Made by a program: the position numbers and the translations under genes
Part shown: piece after piece, positions 21,237 to 30,449 of the stretch
Layout of the letters: the number at the start of each line of letters is the position of its first letter
How positions within the stretch are numbered: position 1 is the stretch's first letter
The notes under the pieces: model-generated
Told to the model about the DNA's origin: nothing
Databases searched by the model: none
The model's input: only the letters and a program-made list of their open reading frames with translations
Assembly (NCBI GenBank): GCA_963849695.1
Contig: CAWKIT010000012.1
Span: 67,055-131,054, forward strand
Length of the DNA stretch: 64,000 nt
Direction of reading: 5' to 3'
Source of the DNA: DASSUW01 sp963849695
GTDB lineage: Bacteria > Actinomycetota > Thermoleophilia > Solirubrobacterales > Solirubrobacteraceae

Positions 21237-21816
21237 TCACGCCTCGGCGCGGGCGCGGCGGCGGCGGTAGGCGCGCCGGTTCTTCTCGCGCTGCCCGCAG
21301 ACCGCCATCGAGCACCAGTGGCCCGAGCGGTTCTTCGAATGGTCGTAGAAGGCCCAGCGGCAGATGTCGCGCTCGCAGGCCTTCAGGCGCTCCCAGGTGC
21401 CGTCGGCGACGCCGGCGTGGATGGCGGCGACGATCCGGCCGAGCGCGCCGTCGACGCCGCCGGCCGACGGCTCGAGACGCGTGACGGGGTCGTCGAGCAC
21501 CGGGCGCAGGCCGGCGCGCAGTGCCGGCGGCGTTGACGACGTCGCCGGCCTTCGGGTCGTGGGGGAGACCGGCGTGGGCGGACACCAGCTCGCGGATCGC
21601 CTCGCGGAGCTCGATCGCGCGCGCGTGCTCCTCGTCGGTGACCGGCTCGTCCGCGTCGAGGAGGCCGCGCTCGTTCATCCACCCGCGAAGCGCGGCCGCG
21701 TCCGGCAGGAGGTCGGGACCGGTCTCGAGGTCGTTCGTGTTGACGAACAGCTGCACGAGGCGGAGCGGACCCGGGGCGGGCGAGCGGTCTCCGGGCTCCT
21801 CTTCGGGCTGCTGCAT
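21237..21816 (-). CDS. CGNR zinc-finger / ABATE-domain regulator, one frameshift
   Basis: Putative stress-responsive transcription regulator: an N-terminal ABATE domain (QLFVNTNDLETGPD) and a C-terminal CGNR zinc finger (CERDICRWAFYDHSKN, then HWCSMAVCGQREKNRRA). The two halves are in different frames; one extra base near 21525 restores a 192-aa protein. The ATG at 21816 lies 6 nt after a -10-like TAGTAT with no ribosome-binding site, suggesting a leaderless mRNA. It is divergent from azlC. A second CGNR gene lies at 39586-40116. Confidence 0.85.
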
Positions 21817-21861
21817 GAATTCATACTAGCATAGTTGCTTTGGGTGTGTTATAACACCGGC
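21817..21861. promoter_or_regulatory. Divergent promoter region, CGNR regulator / azlC
   Basis: An AT-rich 45-bp spacer. On the minus strand TAGTAT (21828-21823) ends 6 nt before the CGNR start; on the plus strand TATAAC (21850-21855) ends 6 nt before the azlC ATG. It also holds a perfect 12-bp palindrome GTGTTATAACAC (21846-21857) covering the azlC -10 element, and ACTA-GCA-TAGT (21826-21836). The palindrome is a good candidate operator. Confidence 0.55.
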
Positions 21862-22596
21862 ATGAGCACTTTGCAGGTATCAGAGCGGCAGGACCCGGAG
21901 CAGCTCCTGGGCGCGCCGCGCGACGACCCGCCGCTCGGAGAGCCCGAGCCGCCCCGGCTCAGGGACGGCATGAAGGCCGCCCTGCCCTTCGTTCTCCCCA
22001 CGCTCGCGATCGGCATGTCGTTCGGCGTGCTGGCCGAGCCGCTGATGGGCGCCCTCGCCGCGATCGCCATGTCGGTACTGGTGTTCGGCGGCGCCGCTCA
22101 GTTCGCGTCGGTCAGCATCCTCGCCGCCGGGGGCAGCCTCGCGTCGGCGGCTTCGGCCGGCCTGCTGATCAACACGCGCTTCCTGCCCATGGGCCTGGCC
22201 GTCGCCCCGGCGCTCCACGGCGGCCCGCTCCAGCGCGCAGCGGAGGGCCAGACGATGGTCGACGCCTCGTGGGCGATCGCAAACCGCGGCGACGGCAGGT
22301 TCGACCGCATGCTCATGATGGGCGCGACGATCCCGCAGGCGGCCGCGTGGTGGATCGGCACCGCGATCGGCGCGCTCGGCGGCACTCTGCTCGGCGACCC
22401 GGCGGCGCTCGGGCTGGATGCGATCTTCCCGGCCTTCTACCTGGCGCTCCTGGCCGAGGAGCTGCATGACCGCTCGATGCTCGCCAGCGCCGTGCTCGGC
22501 GGAGCGATCGCGCTCGTGCTCCTCCCCTTCGCGCCGACCGGGATCCCGGTCCTCGCCGCCTCGGCAGCCGCCCTGCTCGGGCTGAGGTCGCGATGA
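21862..22596 (+). CDS. azlC: AzlC family branched-chain amino acid exporter, large subunit
   Basis: A 244-aa membrane protein with several hydrophobic helices (ALPFVLPTLAIGMSFGVLAE; GGAAQFASVSILAAGG; INTRFLPMGLAVAPAL), matching AzlC, which exports branched-chain amino acids or analogues with AzlD. The ATG at 21862 is preferred to the one at 21835 because the homologous region begins later and a -10 element ends 6 nt before it. It overlaps azlD (ATGA). Confidence 0.92.
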   Translation: MSTLQVSERQDPEQLLGAPRDDPPLGEPEPPRLRDGMKAALPFVLPTLAIGMSFGVLAEPLMGALAAIAMSVLVFGGAAQFASVSILAAGGSLASAASAGLLINTRFLPMGLAVAPALHGGPLQRAAEGQTMVDASWAIANRGDGRFDRMLMMGATIPQAAAWWIGTAIGALGGTLLGDPAALGLDAIFPAFYLALLAEELHDRSMLASAVLGGAIALVLLPFAPTGIPVLAASAAALLGLRSR

Positions 22597-22907
22597 CCAC
22601 CACGGCCTGGATCGCAATCGCCGTCCTGACGGTGGGCACCGTCGCCATCAAGGCGGTCGGCCCGATCGCGTTCGGCGGACGAGAGCTCTCACCGCGGGCG
22701 TCCGCAGTCATCGCCCGGCTGGCGCCGAGCCTGCTCGCGGCGCTGGTCGTGGTCGACACCTTCGGCGGCACCGACCGCACGCTCTCGGTCGACGCGACCG
22801 CCGTCGGTCTCCTCGCCGCGGCCGGCGCGCTCGCTGCCCGGCTGCCGATGGCGGCCGTCATCGTCATCGCGGCGGGCGTCACCGCGGGTCTCCGCGCACT
22901 CGCGTAG
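22593..22907 (+). CDS. azlD: AzlD family membrane protein, small subunit
   Basis: A 104-aa protein with about four hydrophobic helices and the conserved sequence KAVGPIAFGGRELSP and LAPSLLAALVVVDTF, typical of AzlD. It is the small partner of AzlC, with which it overlaps by ATGA; the pair forms one exporter. Confidence 0.92.
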   Translation: MTTTAWIAIAVLTVGTVAIKAVGPIAFGGRELSPRASAVIARLAPSLLAALVVVDTFGGTDRTLSVDATAVGLLAAAGALAARLPMAAVIVIAAGVTAGLRALA

Positions 22908-22983
22908 GCGCCCGAACATCGCGTTCCCGGAACGTGCGGCGTGCGGGCCATGATCCCGCCGGAGGCAGGAGTACGTTCGGCGC

Positions 22984-24300
22984 ATGGGCGTTCCCGGATT
23001 GCCGAACGCAGAGCTCGACGGCGTCCGCGAGCTGCTCGACGAGCTCGTGATGGCGCTCGAACAAGAGTCGGCGCCGGCGGACGCGGCGCACGTGGAGCTC
23101 CTGGCGCTCGACCTCCAGGCGCCGTTCGCGCTGCCGGACGCTCCGCCGGAGCTTGCCCGCGCGCTTCCCGCGGCGCTGGCGCGCCGCGCCAACCCGCTCG
23201 CCGCCGACCTGCTCGTCGCTCTCGAGCGCCTGGCGCCTGAGCCGCTCGCCGGCTTCGCCTCCGAAGAGCGGATGCGGCTCGAGCGGGCGGGCATCTCGGC
23301 TCCGCATGAGCGGCGCGTCGGCGCCGCGACGCTCGCGGGTGCCTTCGTGTTCCCGGCGCCCGAGGGCGCCGGCGAGCTGTGGGAGGCCGTCCTGCGACGA
23401 CCCGGCGACGAGCCGAACCAGACGATCGTCGTGGTGGTCGAGCACGAACCCTGCGGCGCGGTCATCGTCGATGTGGTCGCCGCCGAGCCGGAGGACGGCT
23501 CCGCGGCGGAGGCGCTCCGGCGCCACGTCGGGGACCGGCCGGCCGAGCCGCTCGACGCTCGGGAGCTCCTGCATCGGCTGCGAGATGCGCTCGCGCACAT
23601 GGAGCGTCACGACGTGGCGCTCGAAGGCGGGGCGGCGAACGCCTTGCCGCTGCTGGAACGGGCGCTCACAGGGCGCGCAGGCCGGCTCCCGCGGCCCGAG
23701 GTCGAGTACGGGGACGAGGATGCGGAGTCGTACGAGCGCGCTGACGGTCTGGTGGAGGCCTTCGCGGAGGCGCTCGAGCGGGACGAGGGCGCCGGCCCGG
23801 CGCTCCGCGCCGAGGGGCCGTACGTCGCCTACTGCATGCTCGACTGGAAGCTCGCCTACGCCGACGGGGACCTGGGGCGGTGGACGCTGGGAGATCTGCG
23901 CGAGCTGCTGCTCGAGTGGCTCCCGCGGGAGCTGACGGCCGGCGGCCAGGTGGTCGAGATCGCCGCCGACGCCGTCACGCGGTTCCTGCGCTTTCTCGCG
24001 CACGAGGACCTGCTGGACGCGCCGGTTCCGCTGTCCTCGCTCGAGGCCGCGGTGGAGCGACTGCGCCCCAGGTTCGAACGGGCGTGCTCCGATCCGCGCC
24101 GGTGGGGGCCCGCCAAGGCGTTGACGGCGGAGATGGCAGCCGACGGGGTCGACCTGCAGGACGAACCCGCAGTCGACGCCTGGATCGATGGCTACAACGC
24201 CCGCCCGCTCGAAAGCCGCACGCCACCCGCACGCCGCGACGCGGACAAGCGAGCGAAGCGCAAGGCCGCACGCCGAGCGCGCCGCCGCAACCGCCGCTGA
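22984..24300 (+). CDS. Conserved hypothetical protein with basic C-terminal tail
   Basis: A 438-aa soluble protein without a recognised domain. It is mostly helical and rich in Ala, Glu, Leu and Arg, with no signal peptide or membrane segment, and ends in a strongly basic tail of about 25 residues (KRAKRKAARRARRRNRR) that could bind nucleic acid. A GGAGG lies 18 nt upstream, while TACGTT ends 6 nt before the ATG, fitting a leaderless start. Downstream it is convergent with the YbaK-type gene (26 bp). Function unknown. Confidence 0.78.
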   Translation: MGVPGLPNAELDGVRELLDELVMALEQESAPADAAHVELLALDLQAPFALPDAPPELARALPAALARRANPLAADLLVALERLAPEPLAGFASEERMRLERAGISAPHERRVGAATLAGAFVFPAPEGAGELWEAVLRRPGDEPNQTIVVVVEHEPCGAVIVDVVAAEPEDGSAAEALRRHVGDRPAEPLDARELLHRLRDALAHMERHDVALEGGAANALPLLERALTGRAGRLPRPEVEYGDEDAESYERADGLVEAFAEALERDEGAGPALRAEGPYVAYCMLDWKLAYADGDLGRWTLGDLRELLLEWLPRELTAGGQVVEIAADAVTRFLRFLAHEDLLDAPVPLSSLEAAVERLRPRFERACSDPRRWGPAKALTAEMAADGVDLQDEPAVDAWIDGYNARPLESRTPPARRDADKRAKRKAARRARRRNRR

Positions 24301-24326
24301 CGAGCGCGCGGCCCCGTCGCCGGTCG

Positions 24327-24866
24327 CTAGACCCTCGGCAGGTCCCGGAAGCGGCTCCGCCCCTCGGGCATCTCGCAGATCGCCGCCACCCGCGGCTCGC
24401 ACACCCGAATCAGGTCCCGCGGATCGACCCACAGCGCATGCCGATGGTCGCCGCCCGCGCACAGGATCCGCTCGTGGTAGAGGAGGTGGACGTCGATCAC
24501 CTCCGGCATCGGCATCATCGGCCCCAGGGGCGGCATCGCGCCTACGTCGAATGTCGGGAAGTCATGCTCGAGCTCCGCCTCGGTCGCCAGCCGCAGGTGG
24601 CTGCTCGCCCCGAGCACCTCGCGCGCGCGATGGAGGTCGAGCCTGTGGGTGGCCGGGATGACGGCCATCCGGTAGCCGTCGTGGTCGTGGAGCGCGAGCG
24701 TCTTGGCCGCCTCGCGCGGCTCGGTGCCCGATGCGCGCGCCTCGGCGGCCGCACTGAACGTGGGCCGGTGCTCGACCACCTCGTGTCGCACTCCGTGGCT
24801 CTCGAGGAAAGCGGTGACGGCAGCGATGCCGTTCGCGTCTACGGTGCCTGCGGGCCCCTCGGACAT
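24327..24866 (-). CDS. YbaK/EbsC-type aminoacyl-tRNA deacylase
   Basis: A 179-aa YbaK/ProX-domain protein, expected to hydrolyse mis-acylated tRNA. The conserved catalytic Lys is probably Lys55 in EPREAAKTLAL; RMAVIPATHRLDLHRAREVLG follows the usual order. The ATG at 24866 has GGAGG 6 nt upstream and is preferred over a TTG two codons earlier. No synthetase is nearby, consistent with a free-standing trans-editing factor. Confidence 0.83.
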   Translation of the reverse strand: MSEGPAGTVDANGIAAVTAFLESHGVRHEVVEHRPTFSAAAEARASGTEPREAAKTLALHDHDGYRMAVIPATHRLDLHRAREVLGASSHLRLATEAELEHDFPTFDVGAMPPLGPMMPMPEVIDVHLLYHERILCAGGDHRHALWVDPRDLIRVCEPRVAAICEMPEGRSRFRDLPRV

Positions 24867-24947
24867 GGCCAACCTCCGCGGCTCGTTGCTTGCCGGACAC
24901 GACGGTAAACCCGGCCGCGGGTTCCGGCAACCCGAACCGGTGGGTGC

Positions 24948-27122
24948 CTACGTGACGGGCGCGCGGCGGCGGCGGATCGCGCCCGCGACCAGCGCGTGGA
25001 GCTGCGGCATCGACTCGTCGATCGCCCGGAACTTCGCGCCGGTCAGGACGATCAGGGTCATGGGCGAGGTCGCCGTGACCGTCGCCGTGCGGCGATCCTC
25101 CTCGACCAGGGCCATCTCGCCGAAGAAGTCGCCCGGGCCCAGCCTGTCGAGCACGTCTCCGTTGCGCGTGACCTCGGCGGTGCCTTCCTCGATCACGAAG
25201 AACTCCTGGCCGATGTCGCCCTCGCGCGCCAGCACCTCGCCGGCGGGGACTTCGACCTGATCCGCCTGCCGGGCGATCACCTCGAGGTCGTCGTCGCTCA
25301 ACGCGGTGAAGAACGGCAGCGGCGTGAGCCGTGCCTGATACGGCACCTCCCGACCGGCACGGGAGGTTCCGATCGCCAACCCCCAGACCCGCACCCTGCT
25401 CCGCCGGCCGCGCACTTCCAGCTCGCCGACCAGCTCGAGGTCGCGCGGCTGCGAGTCCAGGCCGCTGTATGTCGAGTCGGCGAGGAACACGTCGTAGCCC
25501 GTCCCCTTGGTCATGCTCTCCAGCCGGGCGGCGGTGTTGATCGAGTCGCCGATCGCGGTGTACTCGACCCGCCGCTCGGAGCCGACGTTCCCGCACATCG
25601 CGTAGCCGGTGTTGATGCCGATGCCCATCCGGAAGTCGTGACCGCCACCGTGCTCGCGGTTGAAGCTCTCCAGCCGGCTGAGCATCTCGCGCGCGACGGC
25701 GACCGCGCGGTCGCGGTGGTCGGGCTGGTCCAGCGGCGCCCCGAACACCGCCATGATCCCGTCGCCGAGATACGACACGAGCGTGCCGCCGCCGTCCATG
25801 ATCGCGTCGCTCATCTCGCTCAGGTAGTCGTTGAGGACGCTGATGACGAGGTCCGGCGGCGTGTCCTCGCTGTAAGTGGTGAACCCGCGCAGGTCGCTGA
25901 AGAGCACCGTGCACTCGCGCCGCACGCCGCCGAGCCGCAGCTCGTCGTCGGTGCGATCGATCACCTCGTCGACGACGCGCTCCGGTACGAAGCGCGAGAA
26001 GAGGTCGCGCACCCGCCGGCGCTCGACCGCCTCGTACACCACGAGCACCGCCAGCACCGCCGTGGCGCTCACCGCCAGCGCGCTGAGCGGAGCGACCACC
26101 GGCACGATCCAGCCCGAGCGGAACGCTGCATACGCGGCCGCGGCGAACAGCACTCCGGCGGCGATCGAGAGCAGGAAGCCGCGCAGCTGCCCCAGCCGGA
26201 GGCCGGCCAGCGCCGGGATCAAGCCCAGGCCGAGCGTCAGCAGCCAGCCGACCCAGCGGGACGTGTCCTGGAGCGGGAGCCCGCGCAGGATCGTCGAGAT
26301 CGCCTCGGCCTGGATCTCGGGGCCGCTCATCAGCTCCGCGCCGGAGGTCGAGGTCGCAGCGACGTCCTGCAGCGACGGCGCAACCGCCCCTACGACCACG
26401 ATCTTGTCGCGGAACGCCGAGGCCGGCACCCGGCCGCGCTCGACGCGCGAGAACGAGTACTGCGTGAGCGTCCCGGGCGGCCCGTGGAAGTCGATCCAGG
26501 CCTCGCCGCCCTCGAACGCCGGAACGGGGCGCTTGCGTGCGAGCTCGGCCCCGACGACGCCGAACCCGAGCAGGCCGTCGACCTCGTACGGCATCCGCCG
26601 GATGACGCCGTTGGCATCCGCGGGCATGACCGCGTTGCCCGCCCGGGCGCCGATCTCGAGCAGCAGGTCGTCGCCTCCGAGCACCCTCGTGCGGCCCTCG
26701 CCATCGGTCTCCGTGGTGGCGAGGACGATCCGGTTCTTCGCGCCCGCCACCGCGTCGACCAGCCGGTTGTCGTCGCGCCGGGAGCTCGACGGCTCGGTGA
26801 ACTGGATGTCGTAGGCGATGACCTGAGCCCCGGCCTCGACCAGCCGATCGATCACGCGGGCGTGCAGGCGGCGCGGAAGCGGATAGGGGACGAAGCGGTA
26901 GTCGCTGAACGTTCGCGCGTCGATCCCGACCACGACGATGTCCTCGGGCGGCGCCTGCGCGCCCCGGGCGTCGAAGCGGGTGTCGACGGTCAGCAGCTCG
27001 AGCCGGCGCAGCGCGTCGGTGGCGTAGAGCGCGGCTCCGGCGGCGAGCCCGATGCAGCCCGCGAGCAGTACGAGCAGCGCGCGCAGCCGTCGGCTGCGCC
27101 GCCGGCTCGACCGCCGGGGCAC
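24948..27122 (-). CDS. CHASE2 - adenylate cyclase - cNMP-binding membrane protein
   Basis: A 724-aa signalling protein. Order: TM1 (about 13-34), extracytoplasmic CHASE2 sensor (about 40-285), about three TM helices (290-365), class III cyclase (385-560) with metal Asp410 (FSDLRGFT) and Asp454 (YLGDGIMAVFG) and transition-state Arg533 (NTAARLES), and a cyclic-nucleotide-binding domain (600-720) with phosphate cassette FFGEMAL...RRTATV. It should make cAMP in response to an envelope signal and could sense its own product. The GTG start directly follows the stop of the NHL/FecR-like gene (TAGGTG), with GGAG 7 nt upstream. Confidence 0.93.
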   Translation of the reverse strand: MPRRSSRRRSRRLRALLVLLAGCIGLAAGAALYATDALRRLELLTVDTRFDARGAQAPPEDIVVVGIDARTFSDYRFVPYPLPRRLHARVIDRLVEAGAQVIAYDIQFTEPSSSRRDDNRLVDAVAGAKNRIVLATTETDGEGRTRVLGGDDLLLEIGARAGNAVMPADANGVIRRMPYEVDGLLGFGVVGAELARKRPVPAFEGGEAWIDFHGPPGTLTQYSFSRVERGRVPASAFRDKIVVVGAVAPSLQDVAATSTSGAELMSGPEIQAEAISTILRGLPLQDTSRWVGWLLTLGLGLIPALAGLRLGQLRGFLLSIAAGVLFAAAAYAAFRSGWIVPVVAPLSALAVSATAVLAVLVVYEAVERRRVRDLFSRFVPERVVDEVIDRTDDELRLGGVRRECTVLFSDLRGFTTYSEDTPPDLVISVLNDYLSEMSDAIMDGGGTLVSYLGDGIMAVFGAPLDQPDHRDRAVAVAREMLSRLESFNREHGGGHDFRMGIGINTGYAMCGNVGSERRVEYTAIGDSINTAARLESMTKGTGYDVFLADSTYSGLDSQPRDLELVGELEVRGRRSRVRVWGLAIGTSRAGREVPYQARLTPLPFFTALSDDDLEVIARQADQVEVPAGEVLAREGDIGQEFFVIEEGTAEVTRNGDVLDRLGPGDFFGEMALVEEDRRTATVTATSPMTLIVLTGAKFRAIDESMPQLHALVAGAIRRRRAPVT

Positions 27123-28815
27123 CTAGAGCTCCGGGAGTGACTCAGAGCTGCGGGGTGCGGCGCATGTGCGATACGTGCGAGCGCCTCTGAGGATCGTCCC
27201 CCGCCTCGTCACGATCCGGATGCGGACAATCACCGTGCCGCTCGGCAGGCCGCGCAGATCGACCGGCGCGGTGATGCGGTCGGCGTACGAGACCCTCACC
27301 CGCTCGCCGCCGACCGTCACGCGGGCCGAGCGGACCGTCGTGCCCGGCGGCACGCGCAGCCGGATCCTGAAGTTGCGGCGGCTGACGCAGGCCGGCCGCG
27401 CCAGGAAGGACTCACCCGCGTGGAGCAGCCTCCGCTGGTTGCGCTGGAACGCCTCCGCGAGCACGACGCCCTCGGTCACCTTGAAGAAGGTTCCCGCCGG
27501 CCGCTCCTCGGTGAGCCAGCGCGTGCCGCGGACCGTCGCCGCCCCGTGACGCCCGCTGGTGCGGAACTCCCCCGACGCGCTCCCCCACACCCGGCGGCGC
27601 TTGCGCCGAGCCGCCGTCCGCGCCGCACCCGCGGCTGCGGCCTCGGCCTCTTCGTTGACGAGCCGCAGCTCGACGAGCGAGTCGTTGCGCCCCTGGTGGA
27701 TCGTGAAGGCCCCGTCCTGGAAGACGCCGCGCTGGTACGGCCCGTACTTGGCGGCGTCCTCCTCGAAGGTCTCGAAGGTGAGCTCGACCCGCCCGTCGGT
27801 GGCGTCGATCAGCGTCTCCACGGGCACGATCCTGCGCGCCTTGAGCTCGCGGCGCTGCGCGCCGTCGCCGACGAACACCGTGCCCGAGACCGGGACCAGC
27901 GCCGCCGTGGTGCCCAGTTCCGGCTGTTCGACGGGCGGCGGTGGCGCCAGCGGAGGCGCTGCGGGCGGCGGTGGCGGCGCCGGCGGCGGCGCGGTGCACG
28001 GCGCCGCGCCGGCGAAGGACGACAGCCGGTGCGACGAGTTGTCCGAAACCGTCACCGTGCCGCTGCAGTCCACCGCGACGCCGCCCGGCTTCGTGAAGCC
28101 GCCGATGGCGCCGGAGTCCGAAGGCTCGGATCCGAACCAGAGCAGCTTCCCGGAATCCTGCGACGCGACGTACACGGTCCCCGCGGCATCGACGGCCACG
28201 CCGTGCGGATCGGGAACGCGCCAGCCGCCGCTGTGCTTGCCGTCGGCGTCGAAGGTCTCGATCCGCCAGCTGCCCGCGTCGGCGACGTAGATCGTCCCGG
28301 CCGGACCGGTCGCGAGCCCGCGCGGGGCCACGAGGCCGGCTTCCCACGCCGGAAGCGCGGTGCCGTCGATCCGATAGCGGAGGATCCGACCGTCCGACGC
28401 GTCCGCGATCAGCACCGTGTCGCCGGCCAGCGCCACGCCGTAGGGATCGCGGGCGGGATACGTCGCCAGAGTCGTCCCGTCGTCGTCGGTGCGCCGTACG
28501 CGTCCGAGCTCGGACACGAGGTAGCCGCCACCGGGGACCGCGGCAATGCCTCGCGGATCGGTCGCGGCGAAGCTGCCGGCGAGCGCATGGGCAGTCGTGA
28601 ACCAGCACGACGCGGTCGCGCTTGCGGTCGGCCACGACGATCGAGCCGTCCTCCTTCGCTGCGATCGACTCGACGTGCGGGCCGACCTCGCCCCCGCTGC
28701 CCCACGAGGCGAGCGGCACGAGTCCGCTGTCGCTCCCGAGTGCGGGCACGGCCAACACCGCCGCTACCCCCACCGCGAGCGACACGAGCACCTTGAGACG
28801 CAAATGCCGCGGCAT
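27123..28815 (-). CDS. Secreted NHL-repeat / FecR-like protein, one frameshift
   Basis: About 563 aa when one extra base near 28602 is removed. An N-terminal signal peptide (VLVSLAVGVAAVLAVPALGS) is followed by NHL-type beta-propeller repeats (GTIYVADAGSWRIETFDADG; GVAVDAAGTVYVASQDSG), a Pro-rich linker near residue 275, then a FecR-like beta domain (VFVGDGAQRRELKARRIVP) and a basic C-terminal half with another beta-rich region. It is probably an extracytoplasmic or wall-attached protein. Its stop abuts the CHASE2-cyclase start, so the two are co-expressed and it may be the ligand-presenting partner. Confidence 0.8.
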
Positions 28816-28915
28816 CAGTGCGGTTGATCCTCTCGATCCGGGACGCGCGAGTCAACTGGACAAGCGGCCAGTCCCGTCGTGGCGTGTGGGGCGGCCTATG
28901 CTGCGCTCTTCGGCG

Positions 28916-29560
28916 ATGGCGCAGATCAAGGCCCAGATCACGCAGGACCTGGTCGACTACCTGGCCCGCCATTCGCGCCAGGACGAGGTGCTCGCTCGCG
29001 TCGAGCGGGAAACCTCCGGGATGCCGGCCGCGATGATGGCGACGACGCCCGACGAGGCGGCGCTGCTGACGATGCTGGCGCGCCTGGTCGGGGCACGTCG
29101 TGCGCTGGAGATCGGGACGTTCACGGGCTACGGGGCGATCTCGATCGCGCGCGGGCTTGCCGACGGCGGGTCGCTGACCTGCCTCGAGGTGTCGGAGGAG
29201 TATGCGTCGATCGCCCGCCGGAACGTCGAACAGGCGGGGCTGTCGGATCGGGTCGAGATCGTCGTCGGGCCGGCCGACGACGCGCTGCGCTCGATGCCCG
29301 ACGAGCCGACCTTCGACTACGTCTTCATCGACGCGGACAAGTCCGGCTACCCGACGTACTACGACCTGGTCGTGCCGCGGATGGTGAGCGGGGGCCTGCT
29401 CCTGCTCGACAACGTGCTGCTGCGAGGAGCGGTCATCGATCCGCAGGACGAGCGCGCTCGCATCATGGATGGCTTGAACGAGCGGGTGACGGCCGACGAC
29501 CGCGTCGACAGCGTGATGGTGTTCGTGGCCGACGGGCTCACGCTGGTCCGCAAGCGCTGA
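28916..29560 (+). CDS. SAM-dependent O-methyltransferase (caffeoyl-CoA OMT family)
   Basis: A 214-aa methyltransferase_3 family enzyme. The SAM-binding motif is ALEIGTFTGYGAISIA; the metal-binding and catalytic part is FDYVFIDADKSGYP and LLLLDNVLLRG. Family members methylate catechol-type hydroxyls with a divalent metal. The ATG at 28916 begins the homologous region (MAQIKAQITQDLV); an ATG at 28898 is possible. It is divergent from the NHL gene and nearly abuts the convergent MinD-type gene. Confidence 0.9.
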   Translation: MAQIKAQITQDLVDYLARHSRQDEVLARVERETSGMPAAMMATTPDEAALLTMLARLVGARRALEIGTFTGYGAISIARGLADGGSLTCLEVSEEYASIARRNVEQAGLSDRVEIVVGPADDALRSMPDEPTFDYVFIDADKSGYPTYYDLVVPRMVSGGLLLLDNVLLRGAVIDPQDERARIMDGLNERVTADDRVDSVMVFVADGLTLVRKR

Positions 29561-29566
29561 CGCCGC

Positions 29567-30449
29567 TCACACGAGCTGCTCGGCGACAGCGAGGCCGAGC
29601 CGCTTGATGGCGCGTCCGCGTCTGCGGGCGCAGCGCGCCGAGGGTGTAGGTACTCGTCTCGAGCATGGCCCCCAGCCGCTCGTCCTCGGGGATCGTGACC
29701 ACGTCGTGCGGGTGCTCGGCGAGCAGGCAGAGCTCGACGGCGTCCGCGGCGCCGGCGCCGCGAGCGGTTGACCGCGACCGTCGTCCGCTCGCGGTGCTGC
29801 AGGAGCGCGAGTGCGTCGAGCGCGGCGATCGATGCCACGCGCTGCGGTGTGGTCACGAGGATGAGTTGATCGGCGCGCCGGGCGGCGAACCGCGCCAGCG
29901 GGCCGACCAGGCCGGTGCCGAGATCGAGGATCACGACGTCGTAGAAGCAGGACAGCAGCGCGACGGCCTCGCCGTACTCGTCCGGCCCCGGCCGTTCCTG
30001 GTGGAGATCGCGGCGGGCCGTGAGCACGTGCAGGCCGCTGGGCAGCCGCGAGACATACGGACGCAGCTCGGCAGCCGTCAGCAGGCGATCGGCATCGGCG
30101 AGCAGGTCGGCCAGTCCCCGCTCCGACCGGCCGGCATCGGGGACGAGCTGGGCGAGGCTGCCGAAGCCGGGATCGGCATCCACGGCGACGGTGCGCAGCT
30201 TCAGGTGGGTGGCGAGCAGGTTGGCGACAGGAATGCGCACGTCGTCTTCCCGACACCGCCGCTGGGACTGATCAGTGCCACTACGTTCGCGCGCGTGACA
30301 CCCGGCTGGGTCAGCAGGTGGCGCTCGAGTTCAGCCTCGTCCTGCTCGGCCCGGGTGACCAGCAGCCGCTGCCCTCGCCGGCGCAGGCGGGCAAGCGTGC
30401 CCCGGCGCGCCGGGCGACCATCGACGAGCGCTGCCGGCCCGTTCGTCAT
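29567..30449 (-). CDS. MinD/ParA-type ATPase, three frameshifts
   Basis: About 293 aa when corrected. After an N-terminal arm of about 55 residues comes the deviant Walker A SPSGGVGKTT; the frame then loses one base near 30230 and continues as VANLLATHLKLRTVAVDADP and VVILDLGTGLVGPL (switch II/Walker B region), gains one base near 29757 (AGAADAVELCLLAEHPHDVV) and one near 29612, ending AIKRLGLAVAEQLV. The layout resembles MinD/CpaE/FlhG ATPases that position envelope structures. ATGA overlap with the LysM gene upstream implies joint function. Three indels in 0.9 kb may be errors or decay. Confidence 0.78.

Noticed and set aside
29567..30449. Calling the MinD-like gene a chromosome-partitioning ParA
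   Set aside because: No ParB gene or parS-like site is nearby, and the LysM partner and C-terminal end fit envelope-associated MinD/CpaE relatives better.
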